Shown here piece by piece: positions 18,793 to 26,204 of a DNA stretch of 64,000 bases. Source of the stretch: Bifidobacterium sp. WK012_4_13 (GTDB lineage Bacteria > Actinomycetota > Actinomycetes > Actinomycetales > Bifidobacteriaceae); contig NZ_CP129683.1 in the NCBI RefSeq assembly GCF_041080835.1, positions 310,001-374,000 on the forward strand. The letters run 5' to 3'. The notes beneath the pieces are model-generated. The model saw nothing but the letters and a program-made list of their open reading frames with translations. It had not been told where the DNA came from and did not search any database. The position numbers and the translations under genes were made by a program. Each line of letters starts with the position of its first letter. Position 1 is the first letter of the stretch.

Positions 18793-19365
18793 ATGACAAC
18801 ATCCACCGCTTCAACTCCAACCTTGCACCGTCCTCGGCGACGGAGGAAAGCCTCATGGAATTCCTTGGCCAAGCCACTTGAGGAATGGCTCAGACTGATA
18901 CAGTCCTCATCCGGCGATCTTGGCGAGGACTCGATCCGGACGATTGACTCAGCCATGAAGAAATCCACAGCGCTTCGTGACTTGCTCATCATCTCGCTTC
19001 TGGGAAAGGATGACTGCAGGGAACTCGACAGGATCAGGACCATCTTCGAAAATCCATATGCGCCAAATTCGGTCCGGGTGATCCGTTGCAATCTTGAGGA
19101 TGCGTTCGCCCACCCACAGGATCCGGAGATAAGGGAACGATGCAATCGTGGACTGGCGATTCTTGAGCGCGCCGTGCGGCATGTCGACAGACAGAAGGGT
19201 GCCTCGACGCTGGCTATCATCACCTATATCAGATGGTGGATGGGAGACAAATCCGCATATGCATGGGCTCAGGCGTGTCTTAAGCGTGATTCCAGCTGCA
19301 CGCTGGCCTCCATCATCCTTTCCGCCTTGGAGCATGGCATGTTTCCATCGGAGAGCAAAGATTGA
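18793..19365 (+). CDS. DUF4192-like hypothetical protein upstream of rpoD
   Basis: 190 aa from ATG 18793 with GAGGAA upstream. Basic N-terminus (LHRPRRRRKASWN), then a largely helical protein. The C-terminal third, with LAIITYIRWWMGDKSAYAWA and SSCTLASIILSALEHGMFP, resembles the end of actinobacterial DUF4192 proteins, which have a similar Trp-rich helix and a closing leucine-rich helix. Function unknown. It ends 115 bp before rpoD on the same strand. An overlapping 199-codon minus-strand frame is judged a shadow because it lacks an RBS. Confidence 0.65.
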   Translation: MTTSTASTPTLHRPRRRRKASWNSLAKPLEEWLRLIQSSSGDLGEDSIRTIDSAMKKSTALRDLLIISLLGKDDCRELDRIRTIFENPYAPNSVRVIRCNLEDAFAHPQDPEIRERCNRGLAILERAVRHVDRQKGASTLAIITYIRWWMGDKSAYAWAQACLKRDSSCTLASIILSALEHGMFPSESKD

Positions 19366-19480
19366 GGAATTTGGGAATAATCGTCCTAGGAAGATGGTTC
19401 ACTCTATTAGTTGACAATTTGCCCTTGCCATAATTGGGCCTTAATGCTGATAGGTAGCGGACAAGAACTTCCAGGAGGAT

Positions 19481-21034
19481 ATGTTGGCCACAAAGGATAC
19501 GGCTGAGAAGACGGTACGCACACAGACTTCGAGCACGGCAACCGAGGAGAAAACCAAGAAAACCCGGGCCAAACGAGTCACGAAGCCACGAACCAGGGCG
19601 GCGGCGTCTGCAGGGTCGTCTTCCCGTCGCAAGAGCCGGTCGATTCCATCCACATCCGAGCGCTCGGAAAAGTCGACGCTCGCGCATGATGCCGATGTGG
19701 CTGACGGGCAGGGCATTGCCAAAGGCTTGGACGAGGACGTAGCCAACGACAATACCGGCACTCCAGAAACTGGTACCGATGAGACCAACGCCGCCGAAGA
19801 AGATATCGATCTGGATGACGACACGCTAGACGATGATTCGGATGACGATTCTGATGATGACTCGGATGACGATTCTGATTCGGATGACGACTCAAACGAT
19901 GATTCTGACGATGATTCCGATGATGATGCTTCGGACGACGATGATTCGAATGATGACGATTCGAATGGCTCGCACGCGTCCGGACATGGACATCGTTCAC
20001 GTCGTTCCCCCCGCATCCCTGTGATAAAGGCGAAGGGTGCCTTCGTCGTAAGCGATTCTGACGACGATGAGAACATCACGCCATCGGGAAACCCTAAGCG
20101 CCGTGTCATAGCGACCGGTGCGACCGCTGATCCCGTGAAGGATTATCTGAAGCAAATCGGCCGCGTGAGCCTGCTCAACGCGGAACAGGAGGTTGACCTT
20201 TCCGAACGCATCGAGGCCGGTCTGTATGCGCAGCATCTTCTTGAGAACGATGCCGAGGGAATGGATTTCAAGCGCAAGAGGGAGCTTAAGTGGGCTGCCT
20301 CTGACGGAAAGAAGGCCAAGGATCATCTGCTCGAAGCCAACCTTCGACTTGTCGTGTCCCTTGCGAAACGATATACCGGCCGCGGAATGCTCTTCCTTGA
20401 CTTGATCCAGGAGGGCAATCTTGGTCTTATCCGCGCAGTGGAAAAGTTCGATTGGAAGAAGGGCTTCAAGTTCTCCACGTATGCGACCTGGTGGATTCGT
20501 CAGGCAATAACCCGAGCCATGGCGGATCAGGCTCGAACCATCCGCGTGCCTGTCCACATGGTCGAAGTCATCAACAAGCTGTCGCGCGTCCAGCGTCAGA
20601 TGCTTCAGGACCTGGGCCGTGAGCCGACTCCTGACGAATTGGCCCGTGAACTTGACATGCCGGTCGAAAAGGTTCAGGAAGTTCAGAAATATGGGCGTGA
20701 GCCAATCTCTCTCCATACTCCTCTGGGCGAGGACGGCGATTCCGAATTCGGCGACTTGATCGAGGACACGGATGCGATCGCACCTTCTGATGCAGTGGCA
20801 TTCTCGCTGCTTCAGGAACAGTTCCGGCAGGTGCTCGAGACGCTGAGCCCTCGTGAGGCAGGCGTCATCAAGATGCGCTATGGGCTCGAGGATGGGCAGC
20901 CCAAGACCCTTGATGACATCGGCCGCGTATACGGCGTGACACGTGAGCGCATTCGTCAGATCGAATCCAAGACGATGTCGAAGCTGCGTCATCCGTCTCG
21001 TTCGCAGACTCTGCGTGACTTCCTCGACCAATGA
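19481..21034 (+). CDS. rpoD: Primary RNA polymerase sigma factor (sigma-70, HrdB/SigA)
   Basis: 517 aa. After a basic Lys/Arg/Ala-rich start, residues about 107-165 are an Asp/Ser tract. Region 1.2 is [16 protein letters not shown]. Regions 2.1-2.4 run from [20 protein letters not shown] through [19 protein letters not shown]. Region 4.2 has the helix-turn-helix [20 protein letters not shown]. It directs core polymerase to housekeeping promoters. AGGAGG lies only two bases before ATG 19481, so the in-frame TTG at 19484 may be the true start. A TTGACA at 19411-19416 may belong to its promoter. Confidence 0.97.
   Translation: MLATKDTAEKTVRTQTSSTATEEKTKKTRAKRVTKPRTRAAASAGSSSRRKSRSIPSTSERSEKSTLAHDADVADGQGIAKGLDEDVANDNTGTPETGTDETNAAEEDIDLDDDTLDDDSDDDSDDDSDDDSDSDDDSNDDSDDDSDDDASDDDDSNDDDSNGSHASGHGHRSRRSPRIPVIKAKGAFVVSDSDDDENITPSGNPKRRVIATGATADPVKDYLKQIGRVSLLNAEQEVDLSERIEAGLYAQHLLENDAEGMDFKRKRELKWAASDGKKAKDHLLEANLRLVVSLAKRYTGRGMLFLDLIQEGNLGLIRAVEKFDWKKGFKFSTYATWWIRQAITRAMADQARTIRVPVHMVEVINKLSRVQRQMLQDLGREPTPDELARELDMPVEKVQEVQKYGREPISLHTPLGEDGDSEFGDLIEDTDAIAPSDAVAFSLLQEQFRQVLETLSPREAGVIKMRYGLEDGQPKTLDDIGRVYGVTRERIRQIESKTMSKLRHPSRSQTLRDFLDQ
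19806..19972 (+). repeat. GATGA/TTC-rich tandem repeat encoding the Asp-Ser tract of RpoD
   Basis: Imperfect 12-bp units of the type GATGACGATTCT (DDDS) are iterated through this stretch of rpoD, giving a run of about 55 residues that are almost all Asp, Ser or Asn. Confidence 0.8.
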
Positions 21035-21089
21035 TCCGTATGCGGCTGTTCGTTGGCGTCGGGTCTTGACACAAATTTGTCGGGGCAAC

Positions 21090-21164
21090 GGAGTGATTAG
21101 CGCAGGTGCGATCGATCTCGGTGTGATTGACACAGCTGTGATCGATGTCGGTATGGTTGTCGAC
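21090..21164. repeat. Degenerate 15-bp tandem repeat between rpoD and parE
   Basis: Five consecutive 15-bp units: GGAGTGATTAGCGCA, GGTGCGATCGATCTC, GGTGTGATTGACACA, GCTGTGATCGATGTC, GGTATGGTTGTCGAC. Consensus GGTGTGATYGAYRTC. It is non-coding, in the 237-bp gap before parE. Confidence 0.65.
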
Positions 21165-21271
21165 GCGATGGGCTGACTGCCTTCGGGCTGACCGCTTGCG
21201 GCAGTCCATCTGTGTGGCAGAGCACGGGATGAATGCAATGACTGTGAATGAAGGAACAGGGGAGAGGTAGC

Positions 21272-23560
21272 ATGGCGGATTCGTACGGCGCAAGGAGCCT
21301 TACGGTTCTCGAAGGTCTCGATGCGGTACGCAAGCGTCCAGGCATGTACATCGGTACGACGGACAGTCAGGGTCTTATGCACTGTCTGTGGGAGATCATC
21401 GATAATTCCGTAGATGAGGCTCTGGCAGGCGTATGCACGAAGATCGTCGTGACCCTGCATGCTGACGGTTCGATCAGCGTCGCGGACAATGGACGTGGCA
21501 TTCCCGTAGACATCGAGCCAAAGACGGGACTGACCGGTGTCGAGGTGGTGCTGACCAAGCTGCATGCCGGAGCGAAGTTCGGCAATGACTCATACAATGC
21601 CGTTGGCGGTCTGCATGGTGTCGGGTCATCTGTCGTGAATGCCTTGAGCTCCCGTCTGGATGTCGAGGTCGATCGCAATGGCAAGACATACAGGATGGAG
21701 TTTCATCAGGGTCATCCTGGCATATTCCAGGACGTAGAGGCGGATAGTCCTTCTCCTGAATCGCATTTCACAAGAACTCGAAAGAACCGTCCGACAGAGT
21801 TGCGCGAAGTTGGCAAGGTCTCGCCGAAGACCACCGGGACTCGCATAAGATATTGGGCGGATCCGGAGATCTTCAATGAAACGGCACGTTTTAGCTACGA
21901 TCAGCTGATCGACAGGGTGCGTCAGACGAGTTTCCTGGTTCCTGGATTGAAGCTTGTTGTGATTGATGAGAACATTCCTGAGAACATTCACGAAGACGTT
22001 CACGAAGACGTTCATGAAGACACTGGCGAGGATGCTGCCGAGAATGGTGTCAGGAACGCTATCGAGGATGTTGATGAGAGCGCTGCTGAAGAAGCTGCTG
22101 AGGAAGCTGGAATATCCGCCGTCTCCGAGACCGAGGCCCATCTCAGTGAGAGCATGCCACTGGTTCCATCCCACCATCGAGTCGTGGAGTTCATGCATGA
22201 GGGCGGTGTCAAGGATTTCGTTGATTTCCTGACCGTCGGCGAAGCCATCAGCGATGTCTGGCATGTTACCGGCGAGGCAAGCTATGAGGAGGAAACGCAG
22301 AAGGTCGAGCCAAACGGCGAACTCAAGGCGGAGAAGGTAAGACGCGTCTGTGGCGTTGATATTGCGATGCGATGGGTCAATGGCTATGAGACGGTCATGA
22401 GAAGCTTCGTCAATGTCGTCGAGACGCCTGGCGGCGGCATGCATGTCGATGGCTATCTGAACGCCCTGACCAGACAGGTCCGCAAATGCGTTGAGGCGAA
22501 TGCCCGCAAGTTCAAGGTCAATCTCAAGGACTCCCACACCAAAATCGAACGTGAGGACATTCTTGCAGGCCTGGTGGTCGTCGTAACCGTGCGCATAGCC
22601 GAACCGCAGTTCCAGGGGCAGACGAAGGACGTTCTGGGAACCGCACAGGTCAAGCCAATCGTCACTCGCATGACCGATAAGCAGTTTGGCGAGATAATCA
22701 ACGGCTCACGACGTGGCTTCAAGGATCAGTCGTTGCGGGTTCTCGACAAGATCGTCGGTGAGATGCACGCCAGAGTTCAGGCCCGCAAGACCAAGGAAGT
22801 GACAAGGCGAAAGAATGCGCTGGAATCCGCTTCCATGCCGGCCAAGCTGTCGGATTCCCAGCCAGGAAACGACGACATTGCAGAATTGTTCATCGTTGAG
22901 GGTGATTCCGCATTGGGAACGGCAAAGGCAGCACGCAATTCGATGTTCCAGGCGCTTCTGCCAATTCGAGGTAAGATACTGAACGTTCAGAAGGCTTCGC
23001 TGAACCAGATGCTTTCGAACAAGGAGTGCGCTGCAATCATCCAGGTCGTCGGTGCCGGCTCTGGGGCGAGCTTTGACATTGAGCAGGCTCGATACAGCAA
23101 GATCATCATGATGACGGATGCCGACGTCGATGGAGCCCATATCAGAATACTTCTGCTGACGCTTTTCTATCGCTATATGAGGCCGCTCATCGAGGCAGGA
23201 CGGGTATATGCAGCCGTGCCACCGTTGCATCGCATCGCATTGGCGGGAAAGCATAAGGGCGAATACATCTATACATACTCCGATGACGAGCTGGCCAAAC
23301 GGCTTTCCGACCTGAAGCGGCAGCGTATTGACTTCCGCGAGGACGTACAGCGCTACAAGGGCCTTGGCGAGATGGACGCGGACCAGCTGGCGGATACCAC
23401 GATGGATCCGAGAACCCGCATGCTGCGTCGAATCCGCATGGAGGACGCGGAAAACGCCTCGGACATCTTCTCGTTGCTCATGGGCGATGAAGTCCCACCT
23501 CGCAAGCAGTTCATCGTCGAGAATGCCGACGATTTCGATCGTTCGAAGATTGACACCTGA
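21272..23560 (+). CDS. parE: DNA topoisomerase IV subunit B (GyrB/ParE family)
   Basis: 762 aa from ATG 21272 (RBS GAGGTAG). The GHKL ATPase domain has LEGLDAVRKRPGMYIGT, EIIDNSVDEAL, DNGRGIPVDI and GGLHGVGSSVVNAL. The Toprim domain has ELFIVEGDSALGTAK and MMTDADVDGAHIR, and the C-terminus QRYKGLGEMD. With the subunit encoded at 26205-28841 it relaxes and decatenates DNA. An acidic insert at about residues 230-300, partly built of four-residue repeats (ENIH, EDVH), interrupts the transducer domain. ParE rather than GyrB is inferred from linkage to rpoD and parC. Confidence 0.92.
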   Translation: MADSYGARSLTVLEGLDAVRKRPGMYIGTTDSQGLMHCLWEIIDNSVDEALAGVCTKIVVTLHADGSISVADNGRGIPVDIEPKTGLTGVEVVLTKLHAGAKFGNDSYNAVGGLHGVGSSVVNALSSRLDVEVDRNGKTYRMEFHQGHPGIFQDVEADSPSPESHFTRTRKNRPTELREVGKVSPKTTGTRIRYWADPEIFNETARFSYDQLIDRVRQTSFLVPGLKLVVIDENIPENIHEDVHEDVHEDTGEDAAENGVRNAIEDVDESAAEEAAEEAGISAVSETEAHLSESMPLVPSHHRVVEFMHEGGVKDFVDFLTVGEAISDVWHVTGEASYEEETQKVEPNGELKAEKVRRVCGVDIAMRWVNGYETVMRSFVNVVETPGGGMHVDGYLNALTRQVRKCVEANARKFKVNLKDSHTKIEREDILAGLVVVVTVRIAEPQFQGQTKDVLGTAQVKPIVTRMTDKQFGEIINGSRRGFKDQSLRVLDKIVGEMHARVQARKTKEVTRRKNALESASMPAKLSDSQPGNDDIAELFIVEGDSALGTAKAARNSMFQALLPIRGKILNVQKASLNQMLSNKECAAIIQVVGAGSGASFDIEQARYSKIIMMTDADVDGAHIRILLLTLFYRYMRPLIEAGRVYAAVPPLHRIALAGKHKGEYIYTYSDDELAKRLSDLKRQRIDFREDVQRYKGLGEMDADQLADTTMDPRTRMLRRIRMEDAENASDIFSLLMGDEVPPRKQFIVENADDFDRSKIDT
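21968..22027 (+). repeat. 12-bp tandem repeat inside parE
   Basis: Five 12-bp units (GAGAACATTCCT, GAGAACATTCAC, GAAGACGTTCAC, GAAGACGTTCAT, GAAGACACTGGC) encode ENIP-ENIH-EDVH-EDVH-EDTG at the start of the acidic insertion. Confidence 0.8.
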
Positions 23561-23595
23561 TTTACGGGCATCTCTGACGGGTCTGAAAGCCTTGC

Positions 23596-23705
23596 TTCAA
23601 GTTTTTGGCACTTGCACAGGTATGGAAGCGCTGAATCCTTGAAATGGTCACCGCATTATGGCCGAATGGCGTGCCTTATACATGGGCAAGTGCCAAAAAC
23701 TTGAA
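23596..23705. repeat. Long-stem intergenic element, copy A (110 bp)
   Basis: A perfect 20-bp inverted repeat (TTCAAGTTTTTGGCACTTGC at 23596-23615 and its complement at 23686-23705) encloses 70 bp. Pairing extends imperfectly inwards (CAGGTAT with ATACATG). It sits between the parE stop and the convergent marR gene. Related elements occur at 41324-41433 and 46049-46153. No T-run follows either arm. Confidence 0.8.
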
Positions 23706-23756
23706 ATTTCGAACAGAGTATGTCGGATAAGAGCTCTACAGCGGTGATGGAGGTGG

Positions 23757-23789
23757 CCGGGATATGAGCCGAGTCGGCTTGTATCCCGG
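23757..23789. terminator. Hairpin between parE and marR
   Basis: CCGGGATA...TATCCCGG with an inner AGCCGA/TCGGCT stem makes a compact hairpin in the convergent parE/marR gap. The flanking 23706-23973 otherwise holds only GGTGGCCT/GTGATC-type low-order repeats and no gene. Confidence 0.5.
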
Positions 23790-23973
23790 ATCATGAGGGG
23801 ATATCCCCGTTCAGGGTCACGTGTCTGTGCCTGTGTCTGTGTGGACGCGCCTTTGCTGGTGGCCTGGTGATCTGGTGGCCTAGTGGCCTTAGTGACATGG
23901 TGATTCTAGAGACCCTGTGATCACCGTGGCTGTGGTCGCGGCCATGATCTGGTTCGACACGCCCGCCGTGGCC

Positions 23974-24504
23974 TCAGATGTCACTCGACTTGTCGTTAAA
24001 TCTGACCCGTTCTCGGACTGCGTCATTGAAACGTGTGAGTGATTGAGCGAAACTGTCTATTTCCTCACCTGTCCAGTCACTCAGCACGGTTGACAGCGCT
24101 CCAAGGTTTCTTCGCCGCTGCTTCTCCAGGCTTCTGGCCCCTCTTTGGGATATCTTGAACTTTCTCGCCATGCCGCCGTCGGGATCGGCGATGCGTTCGA
24201 TAAGGCCGATTCTGCGCATTGCCGCGGTCTGCCGGTTCAGCGTCGAAGCCTCAAGGCCGGTCACCACGCTCAGCTCGCCAATGCTCTGGGGAGCGTTTTC
24301 CAGACTGACCAGCAGAATGTATGCACTTCGATCGAGAATCCCAATCTGGTGGTCTCGGAAACCTGCGACACGCGCAAGCCGCTTGCCGAGCAACAGGGAT
24401 TCGTACTCGATCGTCACTATGTCTTCAAGCAGCTTGGGATCTTCCGCAGCCGTTTCGTCGCTGAGCTTAGATGCTCCATCATCGCGCTGATGGCTCTGTG
24501 TCAT
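23974..24504 (-). CDS. MarR-family transcriptional regulator
   Basis: 176 aa from ATG 24504 (GAGGAG at a spacing of 6). A longer frame to 24657 crosses the operator region and is rejected. The winged helix lies around residues 65-135: SIGELSVVTGLEASTLNRQT forms the helix-turn-helix and IADPDGGMARKFKISQRG the wing. Dimeric MarR proteins repress efflux or stress genes and are released by small ligands. It is transcribed divergently from an MFS drug/H+ antiporter across a 194-bp gap containing two palindromes, so it most likely controls itself and that transporter. Confidence 0.88.
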   Translation of the reverse strand: MTQSHQRDDGASKLSDETAAEDPKLLEDIVTIEYESLLLGKRLARVAGFRDHQIGILDRSAYILLVSLENAPQSIGELSVVTGLEASTLNRQTAAMRRIGLIERIADPDGGMARKFKISQRGARSLEKQRRRNLGALSTVLSDWTGEEIDSFAQSLTRFNDAVRERVRFNDKSSDI

Positions 24505-24570
24505 AGAAGCTCCTCTACCTTGTATGCCGTTCTCTCCTTTGTATGATACAGCAAACATGCACATTGCATA

Positions 24571-24623
24571 ACTTGTGTATCTTACACAAGTGTGTATTAT
24601 GCATATTGAATGTATAACACACA
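24571..24623. promoter_or_regulatory. Two palindromic MarR operator candidates between marR and the MFS gene
   Basis: 24571-24591 is a perfect 9+3+9 palindrome, ACTTGTGTA-TCT-TACACAAGT. The next stretch (24591-24623) is an imperfect palindrome with outer TGTGTATTATGCAT and ATGTATAACACACA arms, matching at 12 of 15 positions. Both share TGTGT/ACACA ends and lie upstream of both divergent starts. Operator role is inferred. Confidence 0.7.
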
Positions 24624-24698
24624 TTGAAATATCCATGGAGTCTGCGTGCATCTGCACGCGTCAAGACCATCTATCCTCGTATCGAAAGAAATCAGTTC

Positions 24699-26123
24699 AT
24701 GAATGAAATAGGAACGCAGCCACAGCATTCAGAGGCCGTTGACCGCAATGAAGGGTCGACGCGACCTTCCCTGATCGTGGCGGTCCTCGCCGCTGCAGGC
24801 ATCACATCGTCGCTCACGCAGACCCTGGTGATTCCACTGGTGGGCGATTTGCCCAAGCTATTTTCCGCTGATGCGTCAGTCACGGCATGGGCAGTGACGG
24901 TCACATTGCTCACAGGAGCAGTCGGAATGCCAATCCTTGGCAAGCTGGCGGATACCTATGGCAAGAGAAGAATGCTGCTGCTTGCACTCATACCGCTTAT
25001 TGCAGGCTCTCTGATCTGCGCGGCAGCCCCGAGCATCGGTGTGATGATTGTCGGAAGGGCGTTGCAAGGCATCGCGACCGGCATGGTCCCGCTTGGAATC
25101 AGTCTGCTTCATGACGTGCTTCCTCCCAAGCGAGTGGGTACGGCAATCGCGCTGATGAGCTCGTCGATGGGAATCGGTGGCGCTCTTGGACTCCCCATTT
25201 CTGCAGCGATCATACAATACGTAAGCTGGCGTGGTCTCTTCCTGATAGACTTCGCGATAGCGGCGCTGATCTTTGTCCTGATCTATGCCCTGATTCCAAG
25301 GCCGCGGCAGGAACACAACTATGCCCCGTTCGACTTCCTTGGAGCAATCGGGCTCGCGGCCGCACTGCTCTGCCTGCTCCTTGCGATAATCAAGGGAAGC
25401 TCCTGGGGATGGACGAGTCCCTCGATCATCGGTCTCCTGATTGGGACGGTTGCCGCCGCACTGCTATGGGGTTGGTGGGAGCTGCGTTTCACCAATCCTC
25501 TCGTCGACCTGCGCATAACGAGACGCCACAATGTCCTGGTCACCAACATCGCATCGATCTTTGTGGGATTCGCGATGTATGCGCAATCCCTGATCCTGCC
25601 GCAGCTGATGGAACTTCCAAGTTCGACCGGATACGGTCTCGGCCAGACGATGCTGCAGATGGGACTGTGGATGGCACCGAGTGGATTCGCGATGATGGCG
25701 GTCTCCTCCCTCGGCGCCAAGCTCACGGCGAGGAATGGAGCCAAGACGACGCTCATATGCGGCTCCTTGGTCATGGCCGGTGGATATGGCTTCGCCGCAG
25801 TCGTCCTGCACTCGCTCGTCGGGCTGATGATCGCCTCATGCATAGGAAGCATGGGAACGGGCCTGGCATTCGGTGCCATGCCGACGCTGATCATGAATGG
25901 CGTGCCCGCCAGCGAGAAAGCCTCTTCGAACAGCTTCAACACCGTCATGCGTTCCATAGGAACGTCAGTGTCATCGGCCGTCATCGCGGCGATACTTGCC
26001 GGAACCAGCATGAACGTTCAGGGCGCAAGCATTCCGAGCCTTTCGGGCTTCAGAATCGGGCTGCTATCGGGATGTGCGGTCGCCATCGTGGCTGGCATCA
26101 TCGCTGCGTTCAATAGAAAATGA
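24699..26123 (+). CDS. MFS multidrug efflux transporter (DHA2/EmrB-like)
   Basis: 474 aa from ATG 24699; the RBS is weak (GAAAGAAA), and ATG 24624 is a less likely alternative because it lies in the operator region. About 14 hydrophobic segments, with the MFS motif A GKLADTYGKRRMLL after the second and GRALQGIATGMVPLG (motif B region) after the fourth; GIGGALGLPIS resembles the antiporter motif C. These point to a proton-driven exporter of toxic compounds. Divergent from a marR gene with palindromic operators between. Substrate unknown. Confidence 0.88.
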   Translation: MNEIGTQPQHSEAVDRNEGSTRPSLIVAVLAAAGITSSLTQTLVIPLVGDLPKLFSADASVTAWAVTVTLLTGAVGMPILGKLADTYGKRRMLLLALIPLIAGSLICAAAPSIGVMIVGRALQGIATGMVPLGISLLHDVLPPKRVGTAIALMSSSMGIGGALGLPISAAIIQYVSWRGLFLIDFAIAALIFVLIYALIPRPRQEHNYAPFDFLGAIGLAAALLCLLLAIIKGSSWGWTSPSIIGLLIGTVAAALLWGWWELRFTNPLVDLRITRRHNVLVTNIASIFVGFAMYAQSLILPQLMELPSSTGYGLGQTMLQMGLWMAPSGFAMMAVSSLGAKLTARNGAKTTLICGSLVMAGGYGFAAVVLHSLVGLMIASCIGSMGTGLAFGAMPTLIMNGVPASEKASSNSFNTVMRSIGTSVSSAVIAAILAGTSMNVQGASIPSLSGFRIGLLSGCAVAIVAGIIAAFNRK

Positions 26124-26204
26124 ATCCGCAGCGTCGATGCGGGGCACGGCCTGTTGCCATGATGCCACGACGTTGCCATGATGCCGCGGCATCCCAAGGG
26201 ACCT

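Noticed and set aside
18624..19223. 199-codon minus-strand frame overlapping the DUF4192-like gene
   Set aside because: No RBS; the plus-strand frame has a good RBS and family-like C-terminus.
19997..21565. 522-codon minus-strand frame across rpoD and the start of parE
   Set aside because: Antisense to two well-supported genes, with no start signal; shadow frame.
23596..23705. Copy A considered as a transposase-bearing insertion sequence
   Set aside because: The interior is only 70 bp with no coding capacity and no target-site duplication could be seen.
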